A stretch of DNA of 64,000 bases from Parapristionchus giblindavisi (GCA_943737045.1 CALSFV010000361.1:146501-210500); one strand, 5' to 3'. Positions 1 through 8,367 are shown, counted from the stretch's first letter. Notes: generated from the letters alone by a model not told the origin. Numbers and translations: made by a program.

Positions 1-200
1 ACACCCAGACTAATCTGAAGAATTGTTCAAGATAGAAGTGACCCTTGTACGAGACCTCAACACACCCAGACTAATCTGAAGAATTGTTCAAGATAGAAGT
101 GACCCTTGTACGAGACCTCAACACACCCAGACTAATCTGAAGAATTGTTCAAGATAGAAGTGACCCTTGTACGAGACCTCAACACACCCAGACTAATCTG
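1..200. repeat. 61-bp tandem repeat, about 3.3 copies
   Basis: The motif ACACCCAGACTAATCTG recurs at 1, 62, 123 and 184, exactly 61 bp apart, and the intervening sequence looks identical in the three full units. The last copy breaks off after AATCTG at about 200. The array probably extends left of the window. No coding function is visible. Confidence 0.95.
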
Positions 201-212
201 TCATTTAATTTC

Positions 213-303
213 AACCTTCTATCTACTCGTTTATTAGCAAATCAAGTGACTAACAGTAGTGTATAGACTGAATGTGCGAGTTGATATCATAAAGGGATCA
301 AAG
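213..303. repeat. Dispersed repeat, copy 1
   Basis: This stretch (CTATCTACTCGTTTATTAGC ... GTTGATATCATAAAG) matches 791-873 with scattered mismatches and the same order of landmarks (AAATCAAGTGACTAAC, then GTTGATATCATAAAG). It is a local duplication of unknown function. Confidence 0.8.
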
Positions 304-366
304 ATCATATGAATGAAGGAAGAATCTGAGTTGGAATGATTGAGTGGACATAGTGATATAGTGACT
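301..366. repeat. 66-bp direct repeat, left copy
   Basis: The 66 bases starting AAGATCATATGAATG and ending ATATAGTGACT recur without visible change at 4354-4419. Weaker similarity continues: 424-452 matches 4428-4456 around GATATTTTGATCTTTG. The pair brackets the Penelope-like element. It could be a pseudo-LTR, a long target duplication or a copy of flanking genomic repeat. Confidence 0.85.
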
Positions 367-475
367 GGATGAATGCGATCAATCAACTGTTGCATTTCCA
401 TCATTCAATTTATATTTTTTATCGATATTTTGATCTTTGATCTTTTAAAACTCGGCTTTTCATATCACAAAACGA

Positions 476-657
476 AGGAATTGGTCAAAATAAGAGTTAG
501 TGAAAAACGAGAGTGTATGGAAAAGGAAAGACTTAGGCGAAAGGAGCGTTAGTGAAAATCGATAGTGTATGGAAAATAAGAGTTAGGCAAAAGGAGTTAG
601 TGAAAAGCGAGTTTTTGGAGAAATTAGAGAGCTAAACCAAAGGAGCTAGTGAAAACC
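476..657. repeat. Degenerate ~50-bp tandem repeat
   Basis: The motif G(T/C)TAGTGAAAA begins at about 496, 548, 596 and 645, spaced 52, 48 and 49 bp. It is often followed by AGTGTATGGAAAA and an AAAGGAG block. Copies are diverged, so this is an old minisatellite-like repeat without coding signal. Confidence 0.65.
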
Positions 658-790
658 ATTTTCGTAACGCTAAATTCACAATTGTCATTGTCAGTGTTAT
701 TTGCGTCCGTATCGGTCTTGAGTGATCTCTCTCTATGATCTCTTCTCTCACCGAATCAAGATCAACAGCGTAAAAGGATCCCTTTCTAGA

Positions 791-873
791 AGCCATCTAT
801 CTACTCTTTTATTTGCAAATCAAGTGACTAACGTTACTGTATAGCCATAATGTGTCAGTTGATATCATAAAGG
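791..873. repeat. Dispersed repeat, copy 2
   Basis: Second copy of the sequence at 213-303, about 578 bp downstream and in the same orientation. Just upstream, 766-789 (AGCGTAAAAGGATCCCTTTC) also resembles 4490-4511. This suggests that a larger genomic repeat underlies the whole 0.2-4.5 kb interval. Confidence 0.75.
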
Positions 874-945
874 AATCAAATATTCAATAATTCAAATTTG
901 CTAAATTATTATTAAGATAGTCTAATAGTTTTATAAAAGCCTAGA

Positions 946-1030
946 GAAACGTGATCGGTGTTTCGGCCCTTGGTCTAGACACCGACCACTCCCCTGGGGT
1001 TGGGCCTCGTCAGTAGACAAGCCCCAGGAG
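946..1030 (-). other. Structured block with hammerhead-like core (candidate)
   Basis: On the minus strand, CTGACGAG (1013-1006) and CGAAAC (965-960) bracket a perfect 5-bp stem (GGCCC at 1006-1002 pairing with GGGCC at 969-965). This is the CUGANGA/stem II/GAAA order of a hammerhead ribozyme. The stem II loop is large and folds further. I cannot find a convincing stem III with an NUH site plus a matching stem I. The same DNA also folds as a plain hairpin (CCTGGGG with CCCCAGG). It lies about 350 bp past the RT remnant, and Penelope-like elements often carry hammerheads. It may be a degraded ribozyme or coincidence. Confidence 0.3.
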
Positions 1031-1375
1031 AACAATTATTTGAGTATTGTTTAAAAAAAAGGAAATAACGCGCAATTATCCTAGAACAACACACAAAGAT
1101 CCTATGAGAGAAATCTAAGAGAGGAAAAGAAAACTAAGTGGTAACTAATAAATAAGGATAATGAGACATTAGAGAATGGTCGAGTGATAAAAGAGGAGAA
1201 GGGAATGGATGGGCCGTGATATGAGAGTGTACATGGGAATCGCAAAATCGATTAGTGATCTACCCATCCTCTGTCTCGTCTGCTGTCTGAGTGTAGTATT
1301 GATATTATGTTTTAGTCACCCCTAATCAATAAGTCAGACCACAAAAGAGAGCAGATAAGATGTTTCATTAATTTC
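1031..1375. other. AT-rich stretch, nothing recognised
   Basis: No gene, repeat or RNA is recognisable. It could be the 3' non-coding part of the minus-strand retroelement next to it, since the coding remnant ends at about 1376. A 38-codon plus-strand frame at 1209-1325 has no support. Confidence 0.5.
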
Positions 1376-2577
1376 TAAGAACAATTGTGCAAATTTCAGC
1401 ATTGGGAATACCATACTTGATAGACATTGAGGGATTCTTTCTTAGTGTCTTAAAAATTGTCGAACAAATGACATGTTTTGGATATCCTATATTAGTAAAA
1501 TATTGTGTGAGCGAGACTATTCATTCCAAGAAATCATCTTTGTGTGAACAGTTTCGAAAGATTCTAACTACTTCTCCATAGAAGGTATTCAATCCTATCT
1601 TCAAAGGAACATTGGATTCGAAATTCGGATATCTTATCACATTAAAAGTATAATCATCAGTTTTGTTGTAGAGCGAAATCTTTGGTGTACCCTGCCTTAA
1701 CTCGATATTGAGATCTAGAAAAGAGGTGGAAGTCATCGAATGATTTGTTTGTTCTAATGTTAATGAATGATGATACATTTCTTTGGTTATTTTTACAAAT
1801 TCTTCAGTTTTGGTTGAAACATGTAATAGATCATCAATGTAACGGAATGTTCTATTTAGGTGATAGGCAAGTGGGTGATTATGCTTAACCTTCTCTTTAA
1901 TATATTGAAATTCCATTACCGCTAACGTAAGATCTGCTATTTGTGGTGAGGCATTGTTTCCCTGGGGAATTCCTTTTTTTCTGTTTGTAGTATGTACCTC
2001 CATAGAATGCATAACTGTTATTCAAAATGTAGTCGATGATTAGTTTCACATCATTACTATGGAAGGACAGACCGCTCCTTGAACTATTATTTTGGTCGTA
2101 ATGAATACGGTTTCCTTTGACAACAATGTAGTCAGATTCTGCATTTTTAAAAAGAAGATCGATTAAATAGAGTAGTTTTTCTTTGACAACTTTGTGTGGC
2201 AGGTTTGTAAACAGAGATGAAAAGTCTGCGCAAAATACATTCGTATTTTTATCTTTCATTGTTTGAATGTTGTGAATAACTTTGAAAGTATTCTGAACTG
2301 AGAAATAATGATTTGTTTTGAAAGACTTGTTGTATTACTGCAATAATTGCGGAAGTGATTTTGTAAGAAAATCAAATTTTTTTGTAAATGTATCGATATC
2401 GGTTTTAAGCTGCTATTATGAGCTCCTGTTATGAATCTAATTTTAACCGGATTTTTATGCATTTTTGGAATACCGTAAATTCGTGGCAGAGAACAGTTTT
2501 CTAATGATTCAATATTGAAACTTTTTGTGAGTTTTCATGATCTTTGATCTTCTGGATAGGGTCGAAATTTTGCACAG
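1376..2577 (-). pseudogene. Penelope-like reverse transcriptase, frameshifted
   Basis: Copies RNA into DNA for the retroelement. Translating across frames in order gives an N-terminal RT motif (YGIPKMHKNPVKIRFITGA, about 2494-2400), motif A in CADFSSLFTNLPHKV (about 2235-2190), motif B in KKGIPQGNNASPQIADL (about 1980-1930) and the catalytic FRYIDDLL (about 1848-1825). A thumb-like tail follows, running past the stop at 1521 in another frame (IGYPKH, then KNPSMS). Frame changes fall between the endonuclease ORF and 2494, near 2390, near 2256, near 2000 and near 1525. The motif order and HKNP signature identify the Penelope-like RT family. No continuous product is possible. Confidence 0.85.
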
Positions 2578-2603
2578 GCACGTATGTTCTTTCTCCGTCA
2601 TTA

Positions 2604-4136
2604 TTAGTGTTCATTTCTCATCCCATAAACTCCAAGTATAGTTTTTAGCAAATTATTGCGTAATTTCCGGATGCTTTGTCGACCAACGAAATGTTTGTGT
2701 AGGAACTTTATTGCTGGAGAATTTCGTTCAATCGTAGCTGCATTTTTATTTGCATATTTTGTGTTGAAATTAATTTTTCTTTCAATGAACTTAAAGAGAG
2801 TATTTTTCACATTTTCTGTATTTTGATTTTGCTTATTATGACTGGCTATTCTATCGATTAATTGTGAACAAGAAAGTTTTAATGCGTCTAAAAATTCATC
2901 CCTTCTGACAAACGACTGCAATCGGAATTTCGTTCCTCTGTCCAAAATCTTTTTGAGCTTTTCGTCTTTTATGAATGAGGTACTTCCTGTACAAATGTGT
3001 CCTAGCGACTGATCCACAAACTCTTTGAAATTACCACAAATGCAAGAGGATGTCGAGAGTATATTGTCAATTATCGATCTGTCAAGGTGTTTCAAGAAGG
3101 ACCCATAGTTGCATAAAATAGTTGAAGTAGGGTTTGAAAGAGAGTAAGTAAGTGCAATTCGAGGACACTCTTTATCCTCACCAAGTATACTCCGGTATAG
3201 GTCCTTTGCATATGTTGAATTTAGATATTTAACGAGTGGTAACCTTTCCATAAAATTGCCATAAAACTCGATTGAGAATCTTTCTTCATTTCGAATGACT
3301 CGTTTTTCTTCTTTGTAATGCCTCCAATGGTGATTACAGACAATAGAGAATATTTTGTATCTGTCTACATGAGGCAATGATTGAAAATCACTTGTTGCCG
3401 CGAAAAATTCGAGTTTTCTGAGATTATGATGTGACAGGGATCTACCGTATATAAATAGTTCACGAGTGTCTAACAGACTTATTTTGGAGATTATATCCTC
3501 AACTAATTCAGTGCATCTCGATGCTGTTTTTCTTCTACGCTTTTGTCTATTTCCTCTTTTACGATAGTTTCCACCAGTGTATGGAGGAGTGTAGTAAGGA
3601 TGTGTTCGTTTTTCAAGTGGATTAATCTCATCACTGATATTTCCAAAATGTTTTATGGAATCGTTCAAGCCAAGTGGATATGCTGTGTTCAGAGCTTTAA
3701 TCCACAATAACTCTTTCTCACGTAATTGATTATCCGTTTTTGCATGATCAAGAATATCTATTCTAAAACTTTCACTATCATGACCATGTTCCTTGAAGTG
3801 TTTGCTCAAGTATGTTTTGCAACGAGCTCCCAGTTCGGTTTTAGTACTGAATGATTGTCTATGTTTCGAGAAGCGCAGCTTTAGTGTCTGCGTTGTTTCG
3901 CCAACATACTGGAGTCCACAAATATCACAAGTGATAAGGTAAACTATAAATCTACTTTCGCAGTTGTCTCGTTCGCTTTTGTTTGTCAAGAATGTACAGT
4001 TTGTGATAGTGCTTGTAGCACCGGCTCTGAAGTTAATTTTAGGACAAATCTTACATTTTTTATTGCTGCACTTCACTCCGATGTGATCGGTGAAATCTCC
4101 GATCTTTACAAGAATATGGTTTTCCTCCCTCCGCAT
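2604..4136 (-). CDS. Naiad-type GIY-YIG endonuclease ORF
   Basis: About 510 residues from the Met at 4136. The frame is open up to an ATG at 4361, but that ATG lies in the 66-bp direct repeat and the extra stretch crosses a G-run and GC-rich block, so I prefer 4136. Counted from 4361, a Cys cluster (residues 98, 103, 106) precedes the GIY-YIG domain: VYLI (140-143), CDICGLQYVGET (145-156) with Cys145/Cys148 inside the core, KLRFSKHR with the catalytic Arg163, HFKEHGH (188-194) giving two His, then Glu217 and a C-terminal PLGLND motif. This is the Cys-Cys-His-His arrangement of Naiad elements. A basic linker (KRGNRQKRRRK, 267-277) and about 300 residues of uncharacterised, helix-rich sequence follow. 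The product would nick target DNA during retrotransposition. The RT should follow, but the frame ends first. Confidence 0.75.
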   Translation of the reverse strand: MRREENHILVKIGDFTDHIGVKCSNKKCKICPKINFRAGATSTITNCTFLTNKSERDNCESRFIVYLITCDICGLQYVGETTQTLKLRFSKHRQSFSTKTELGARCKTYLSKHFKEHGHDSESFRIDILDHAKTDNQLREKELLWIKALNTAYPLGLNDSIKHFGNISDEINPLEKRTHPYYTPPYTGGNYRKRGNRQKRRRKTASRCTELVEDIISKISLLDTRELFIYGRSLSHHNLRKLEFFAATSDFQSLPHVDRYKIFSIVCNHHWRHYKEEKRVIRNEERFSIEFYGNFMERLPLVKYLNSTYAKDLYRSILGEDKECPRIALTYSLSNPTSTILCNYGSFLKHLDRSIIDNILSTSSCICGNFKEFVDQSLGHICTGSTSFIKDEKLKKILDRGTKFRLQSFVRRDEFLDALKLSCSQLIDRIASHNKQNQNTENVKNTLFKFIERKINFNTKYANKNAATIERNSPAIKFLHKHFVGRQSIRKLRNNLLKTILGVYGMRNEH

Positions 4137-4156
4137 GAAAGTAGCTTTCGTACAAG

Positions 4157-4353
4157 AGGAGGGGGGGGGGGTTTGGGACACGCGGTTTTCTCGGTTTTTG
4201 CGAGCAGATTTAAGGGGCGCTCTACCCCGTAAGCTTGTAGGCCGGTCGTGTGGACGACTGAGTGGGTTTGCCACTCGCGGTGTGACATCCCACGAGGGGG
4301 ATACCGCATAAACTGGCTGGACCGCGTTACACCTACTACCCCTCCACACGACC
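4157..4353. other. GC-rich structured block at the 5' edge of the retroelement
   Basis: Unlike its AT-rich surroundings, this stretch is GC-rich. It has an 11-nt G run (4161-4171), an 11-bp inverted repeat (GGTCGTGTGGA at 4244-4254 with TCCACACGACC at 4343-4353) and an inner hairpin (GAGTGG, loop GTTTG, CCACTC at 4260-4276). The right arm ends exactly where the 66-bp direct repeat begins (4354). It is probably the structured 5' untranslated region of the retroelement, but a separate small foldback insertion is possible. Confidence 0.5.
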
Positions 4354-4419
4354 AAGATCATATGAATGAAGGAAGAATCTGAGTTGGAATGATTGAGTGG
4401 ACATAGTGATATAGTGACT
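4354..4419. repeat. 66-bp direct repeat, right copy
   Basis: Partner of 301-366, the same across its length by eye. It abuts the GC-rich edge of the Penelope-like element and is followed by GATC-TTT-GATC-type sequence (4420-4456) that also resembles 424-452. The ATG at 4361, which would lengthen the endonuclease ORF, lies inside this repeat. Confidence 0.85.
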
Positions 4420-4679
4420 TTGATCTTTGATATTTTGATCTTTGATCTTTTAAAACTTGAATTGAGTTGAATCTGAGTTGGCTAACCCAGCGTAAAAGAA
4501 TCCCTTTAAAAAGATTAAAGGTACAAGGAAGGATAGTCGATTTATTCCATCAAATCAATGAATAATCATGAGACCAATGAGCAACAACATATGGACAGTA
4601 ACAAATGTGAATGTGTAAATGAGTGAGGTCACGAAATCAATAAATAAATAAATAAATAAACCAGGCAATCAATAATCAA
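4420..4679. other. Intergenic / 3' untranslated sequence with (AATA)n
   Basis: Contains repeated GATC-TTT-GATC motifs (4420-4452), a piece similar to 766-789, and an (AATA)n run of about five units at 4639-4660. Its right part is the probable 3' untranslated region of the POLR2K exon on the minus strand. Confidence 0.6.
4541..4546 (-). promoter_or_regulatory. Poly(A) signal AATAAA for the POLR2K exon
   Basis: A canonical AATAAA on the minus strand lies about 134 nt past the POLR2K stop codon. The position suits cleavage and polyadenylation and supports this being a genuine gene end rather than a chance coding match. Confidence 0.55.
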
Positions 4680-4759
4680 TCATCGTCCATCGTACACCAT
4701 GAGCTCCCTGCAGCGCTTTTTGTACAGGATACGGTAGCCGCACTTGCGACAGCGATTCG
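4680..4759 (-). CDS. POLR2K: RNA polymerase subunit RPABC4 (POLR2K/Rpb12), terminal exon
   Basis: RPABC4 is the small zinc-ribbon subunit shared by nuclear RNA polymerases I, II and III. The exon encodes 25 residues and a stop. [15 protein letters not shown], then MVYDGR, aligns with the invariant C-terminus of the family: the second zinc-binding Cys pair (CxxC), the GYRI-(M/L)-YKKR helix and a VxD(A/G)R end. It is preceded by an acceptor (TATTAG, AG at 4761-4760). Two bases of a split codon open the exon, so the intron is phase 1, as if completing a Pro codon before Asn. A poly(A) signal follows at 4546. The upstream exons, with the first CxxC, are not visible in this window. Intervening DNA holds an unrelated gene end and a LINE. 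It may be a displaced last exon, a duplicate fragment, or an exon reached over a very long intron. Confidence 0.8.
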
Positions 4760-4943
4760 CTAATATTTTCAGTATAATCTTTCATACTTCATTTAAATTC
4801 ACGATAACAACAATGTAACAATTGAAATATAAAAAAACAACACAAATCAGGAAGAGTAACAATTTCATGGGAACTAACATTATAATTAAAAGAGACCGAT
4901 TGATAGTTGGGAAGAAATCGATTGATTATCGATTAGTAGATCA

Positions 4944-5308
4944 TCAACCAAGAGTCTTCAGGATAGCCTTACGCTGCTTGCCCTTTCTCTTCTTTGCCTT
5001 CTTAGGATCCAGAATGACCGATTCGTCAAAGAGATGAACCTAAGTTTAAGATCAGAAAATAAAGATCAGAGATCAAAGGCAAAAGATCAAAGATCGCGTT
5101 AATACCTCCTGCTATTCTTACTAAAAAGTAATCGATAATCAATAGCATACATTTTTGCTCAACTCACATTTTCAGAACTATAAGCTAACTCGTAATTGTG
5201 ATAAACTGGCCAGTTAATTTTATTTTTTTGGCAAAATATGTGGTAAAGTGACCCGTTTTTATAAGCGGACCAATTAAAAAAAAAATCACCAGTACCCACA
5301 ACGTGTTT
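4944..5308 (-). CDS. Unrecognised gene, last two exons (5' end cut by LINE)
   Basis: The minus strand shows a plausible exon (up to 5308, down to 5168) ending SSEN before a strong donor (GTGAGT, 5167-5162). A 128-bp intron ends in CTTAG (AG at 5041-5040). The last exon (5039-4944) reads VHLFDESVILDPKKAKKRKG and then KQRKAILKTLG to a stop. Both sides are phase 0, so the frame joins cleanly. The tail is very basic (KKAKKRKGKQRK), as in nucleolar or RNA-binding proteins, but I do not recognise the family. The upstream exon could begin after an AG at 5310-5309. Beyond about 5330 the open frame runs into the (GAAA)n tail of the LINE, so the rest of the gene is separated or lost. No poly(A) signal is evident before the POLR2K exon. 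Confidence 0.35.
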
Positions 5309-5330
5309 CTTCGAAAATGTATGATCAATA

Positions 5331-5356
5331 TTCTTTCTTTCTTTCTTTCTTTCTTT
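5331..5356 (-). repeat. (GAAA)n tail of the LINE
   Basis: Six or so TTTC units on the plus strand ((GAAA)n on minus) directly follow the AATAAA of the LINE. Such short-repeat tails are typical 3' ends of non-LTR elements. The tail marks the junction with the host-gene fragment at about 5330. Confidence 0.8.
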
Positions 5357-5498
5357 ATTTCCATCATAACAAATGAACAATAGAACAGATATGTAATAAA
5401 TATAGGTCGATGGAGGTCCGTCGCGTTATCAGCGAATCGGTTGAAGGCAGCAGGGAAATGGGGTGGGAAATGGGGAAATGATGTATGGGGTGGAATAA
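5357..5498 (-). other. LINE 3' untranslated region
   Basis: Non-coding sequence between the RT stop codon (5499) and the (GAAA)n tail. On the minus strand it contains C-rich runs (CCCCATTTCCCACCCC). It probably includes the RNA end recognised by the element's RT. No other feature is seen. Confidence 0.6.
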
Positions 5499-7200
5499 TT
5501 ATAAATGACGTAGAAGTGTGGGGGGCAACAGGGGATCAATCTCAACAGAATTAAGGAAAGATTTAAAACGAATAGGAGAAGATGTAACGATATCAGTGGG
5601 AAGACTATTCCAGATATGAATTACTCTACTTGCACAGGTTGTCTTGGTACTGGGGATATTATATGGTATGGTTATACGGAATGGGTGATGTGAAAAGCGA
5701 TGACTACGATAGAGAGGAATTTTAGAATACATAAAAGAATCATCAAATTCATAATTCCTATTTAAAGAATTGTATATAAAAAACAAATCAGCAATAGAAC
5801 GTCGTTTCTCAAGGGTGGTAAGGTTTAAAGCATTGAGCCGTGAAAGGTAATCTACATATGGGATATTACAACGATAATACAAGCGTCTAGTGAAATCACG
5901 TTGTAGTGATTCTATATCATTACATAAGTAAATGCTAGAGGGATTCCAAACGATTGAAGAAGTTTCAATAATAGGACGGATGAAAGATGTATAGGCACGT
6001 ACATAAACAAGGGGTTCGCTAGAGCGAAAAGATTTAAAAAGAATATTGACCTTTGATCTGGATTTAGTAACTAACTTCTTGATATGATCATTAAAGGTGA
6101 GGTTGGGCGAGAATAGAACTCCTAGATCTTTAACAGAGGAAACAGCATTGAGAACACTATCATTAAGAATATATTGAGTACGTTGTTTGAGTGGGCCAAA
6201 GTTCATCACCGAGCATTTAGCCTCATTTAAAGACATATTCCATTGCCGAGACCATTCAGATACCGAATCAATCGCAAGCTGCAGGTCATTAGCATACTTA
6301 GGTACCTCAGCGAAAATCTTAAGATCATCTGCATAAATGCCATATCTTACAGTAGTAGGAAAAGATGAGGAAATATCATTAATATAAAGGATAAATAGAA
6401 GAGGACCAATACAACTTCCTTGAGGGACACCAGAAGTGACAACAGAGGGAGGAGATAGATTATTTTCAATAACAACATGTTGAGAACGATTATATAGATA
6501 TGACTCAAGAAGGGAAATAATGTGGTTAGAAAATCCTAGACAAGATAATTTGTGAAGCAAAAGTCTATGATCGATAGAGTCGAAGGCCTTACGAAAATCA
6601 AAGTAAACAGTATCAAAGGATTTATGGGCTGAGATTAGGGAGAGATAATATGAATGAGTTTCAGCTAATTGAGTGGCAGTGGATCTATATTTACGAAAAC
6701 CAGATTGATAGGGGTCAGACAGATTATGATCATTGAGAAAATCAGTGATATAAGAAATTAGTATCTTTTCAAAAATCTTTGATACAGTTGGAATTAAAGA
6801 GATAGGGCGAAATTGGGTAATATTATTACTGGAAGTCTTTGGAATGGGTTTTACAAGAGCTTTCTTCCATATTTCAGGAATTTGGGTTGTCAAAAGTATC
6901 TTGTTAAATATAATTGAAAGAGGTGTGAGAAGGGCAGAACGACATTTGGTGAATACAATATTAGAAATACCATCAGGAGATAAATTAGATTTAGGGACAA
7001 GTTGGCGAATTGCCAGAGAAATGTCGGTGGGAGAGATATAGGAAAGATCAAAGATCATCTGAGATGGTCGTGGAGTAGGTGGAGGGAGAGGTGAGTGTTG
7101 TGGGGGAGTAGAAACTGATGAGAAAAAGACAGAAAATGAATTACACTTATCTCTATTAGATATTAGCATAGATCCATTGGTATCGATAATACTAAGGAGT
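5499..7200 (-). pseudogene. LINE ORF2, reverse transcriptase part (frameshifted from endonuclease part)
   Basis: Reverse transcriptase for target-primed insertion. Counting from the Met at 7169, 556 residues contain SPDGISN (64-70), FRPISLIPTVSKIFEKIL (120-137), QSGFRKYRSTATQL (155-168), motif A in YFDFRKAFDSIDH (189-201, catalytic Asp191), SGVPQGSCIGPLLF (246-259), LYINDI (261-266) and catalytic YADD (279-282). The C-terminal 250 residues are the usual thumb/connector with a DLGVLFSPNLTF motif. The frame extends upstream of that Met (QLLSIIDTNGS) to about 7200, where it should join the endonuclease part in another frame. It is therefore the C-terminal part of ORF2, cut off by one indel near 7205 rather than a separate gene. 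The catalytic residues look intact. Confidence 0.85.
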
Positions 7201-8367
7201 TGAGGACTTAGGAGGGGATAATCTACTCTTACAAAGATTATAATATACTTTACAATTAGATGAATGAACAGCCTTAGTCTCTATGATACATTCAAATTTA
7301 TGTAGGGCTCTATTGAATCTATCAGTTAGGGTCTTACAAAGCATACTATTTGGGGCTATGGATGCTATACGTTTTGATTTACCATACAGAATTTTAACAT
7401 TACGAGGATAATGGGATAATTTGGGGGATTTTGAACGAGGGACATACATATCTAAAACGTAATTCATAAAATCAGAAAAATAGTTATACGATTGTTCAGC
7501 ATTTAAAAGAGACAATGAAAGTGTCCAATCATGAGAGCATATAATATGATTGATCATGTTCCAATCAGCTAAGTGATATAATCTAGAGGGGACATGTTTA
7601 CGATCAGGAGGGGAGGGTGCAGAGAGTTGAATGACTAAACTACAATGGTCACTAAAAGGGGTGGAAGAGACAATAGAATGAATAATATCAGAACTACAAA
7701 AGACAAGGTCAAGGATGTTATTAACTCTAGTCGGGAAATTTACATATTGACGGAGATAATTATCACAAGAAAAGGATAGTAGATCATTGGGTATGGGTGA
7801 TGATAAGGTATTCCAATCGATAAATGGATAATTGAAATCACCTACGATAAGAAAAGGGAACGTTTTGTCTATGTATGGGTGAATAAACGATAATAAGGAT
7901 GAAAGAGAAGATGGGGGTGCATTAGGGGAACGATATGCAGTACAAATGCGAACTGTTGAAAAGGGAAAAGAGGGAGAGGGGGTGACATGAGTATCTACAA
8001 TAAGAGATTCAATAGATTGACAATAGAAAGATGAAACAAGGATAGGATTCAAAATAGAATGTGCTATGAATGCTACACCGCCTCCCCTACCAGAATTGGC
8101 AGAGAGAGGACGGTCTTGTCTAAAACAAAGATATTGAGGATTTCTACCAACCAGCATAGAATCAGCATCATTTTGGTCCAACCATGTTTCATTTAGCGCT
8201 ATTGCTCGGTGATCATTGCTATCTAATAGGAAAGACAATTTACTAATTTTACATCTAATCGATCTTACGTTGGCATAGAATATGGAAAAGGGTGAATCAA
8301 TAGAAGGAGAATAAGAAGGAGAATATAATGGACATTTGGAAACATTATTCAACCTGCTGCCTGCCTC
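7192..8367 (-). pseudogene. LINE ORF2, APE-type endonuclease part
   Basis: An apurinic-like endonuclease that nicks target DNA for LINE insertion. Numbering from the TTG at 8352: Asn28 (ANVRS), Glu55 (ALNETWL), GRGGGVAF (88-95), AYRSP (139-143), GDFN (171-174), DLVF (215-218) and SDH (234-236). These are the expected Mg-binding and catalytic positions. There is no AUG before residue 66. The frame starts right after the ORF1 stop (UAG at 8370-8368) and is in phase with ORF1, with five codons before the TTG. It ends at 7192, where a single-base indel puts the RT in another frame. Translation would need stop-codon readthrough or re-initiation. Confidence 0.85.

Larger units (their letters stand above)
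1376..4353 (-). mobile_element. Decayed Naiad-type Penelope-like retroelement
   Basis: Reading on the minus strand, the order is a GIY-YIG endonuclease ORF (4136-2604) followed by a Penelope-type reverse transcriptase (about 2577-1376). Canonical Penelope elements have RT first and GIY-YIG last. The reversed order, with a Cys-Cys pair inside the GIY-YIG core and a His-His pair after it, matches the permuted Naiad clade described in invertebrates and protists. The RT half carries at least four reading-frame breaks, so this copy is dead, but the endonuclease ORF is intact. The outer limits are uncertain. The 66-bp direct repeats at 301-366 and 4354-4419 may mark them. Confidence 0.8.

Noticed and set aside
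660..800. Minus-strand coding stretch (FYAVDLDSVREEIIERD) with a possible GTGAGA donor
   Set aside because: A short open stretch with no family match and no acceptor. Part of the area is repeated at 4490, so it is more likely repeat sequence.
1209..1325. 38-codon plus-strand ORF with a hydrophobic C-terminal half
   Set aside because: Short, unsupported by homology, and in a region otherwise explained as a minus-strand retroelement flank.
4090..4311. Plus-strand 73-codon frame and minus-strand 67-codon frame over the GC-rich block
   Set aside because: Both are shadows of the endonuclease ORF and its upstream region, with low-complexity Gly or Pro runs.
4137..4361. N-terminal extension of the GIY-YIG ORF to the ATG at 4361
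   Set aside because: That ATG is inside the 66-bp direct repeat, and the extension translates a G-run and structured GC-rich sequence. A Met at 4136 directly precedes the conserved region.
4822..5037. 71-codon plus-strand ORF
   Set aside because: It is antisense to the splice-compatible minus-strand exon (4944-5039) with the lysine-rich tail and has no recognisable domain.
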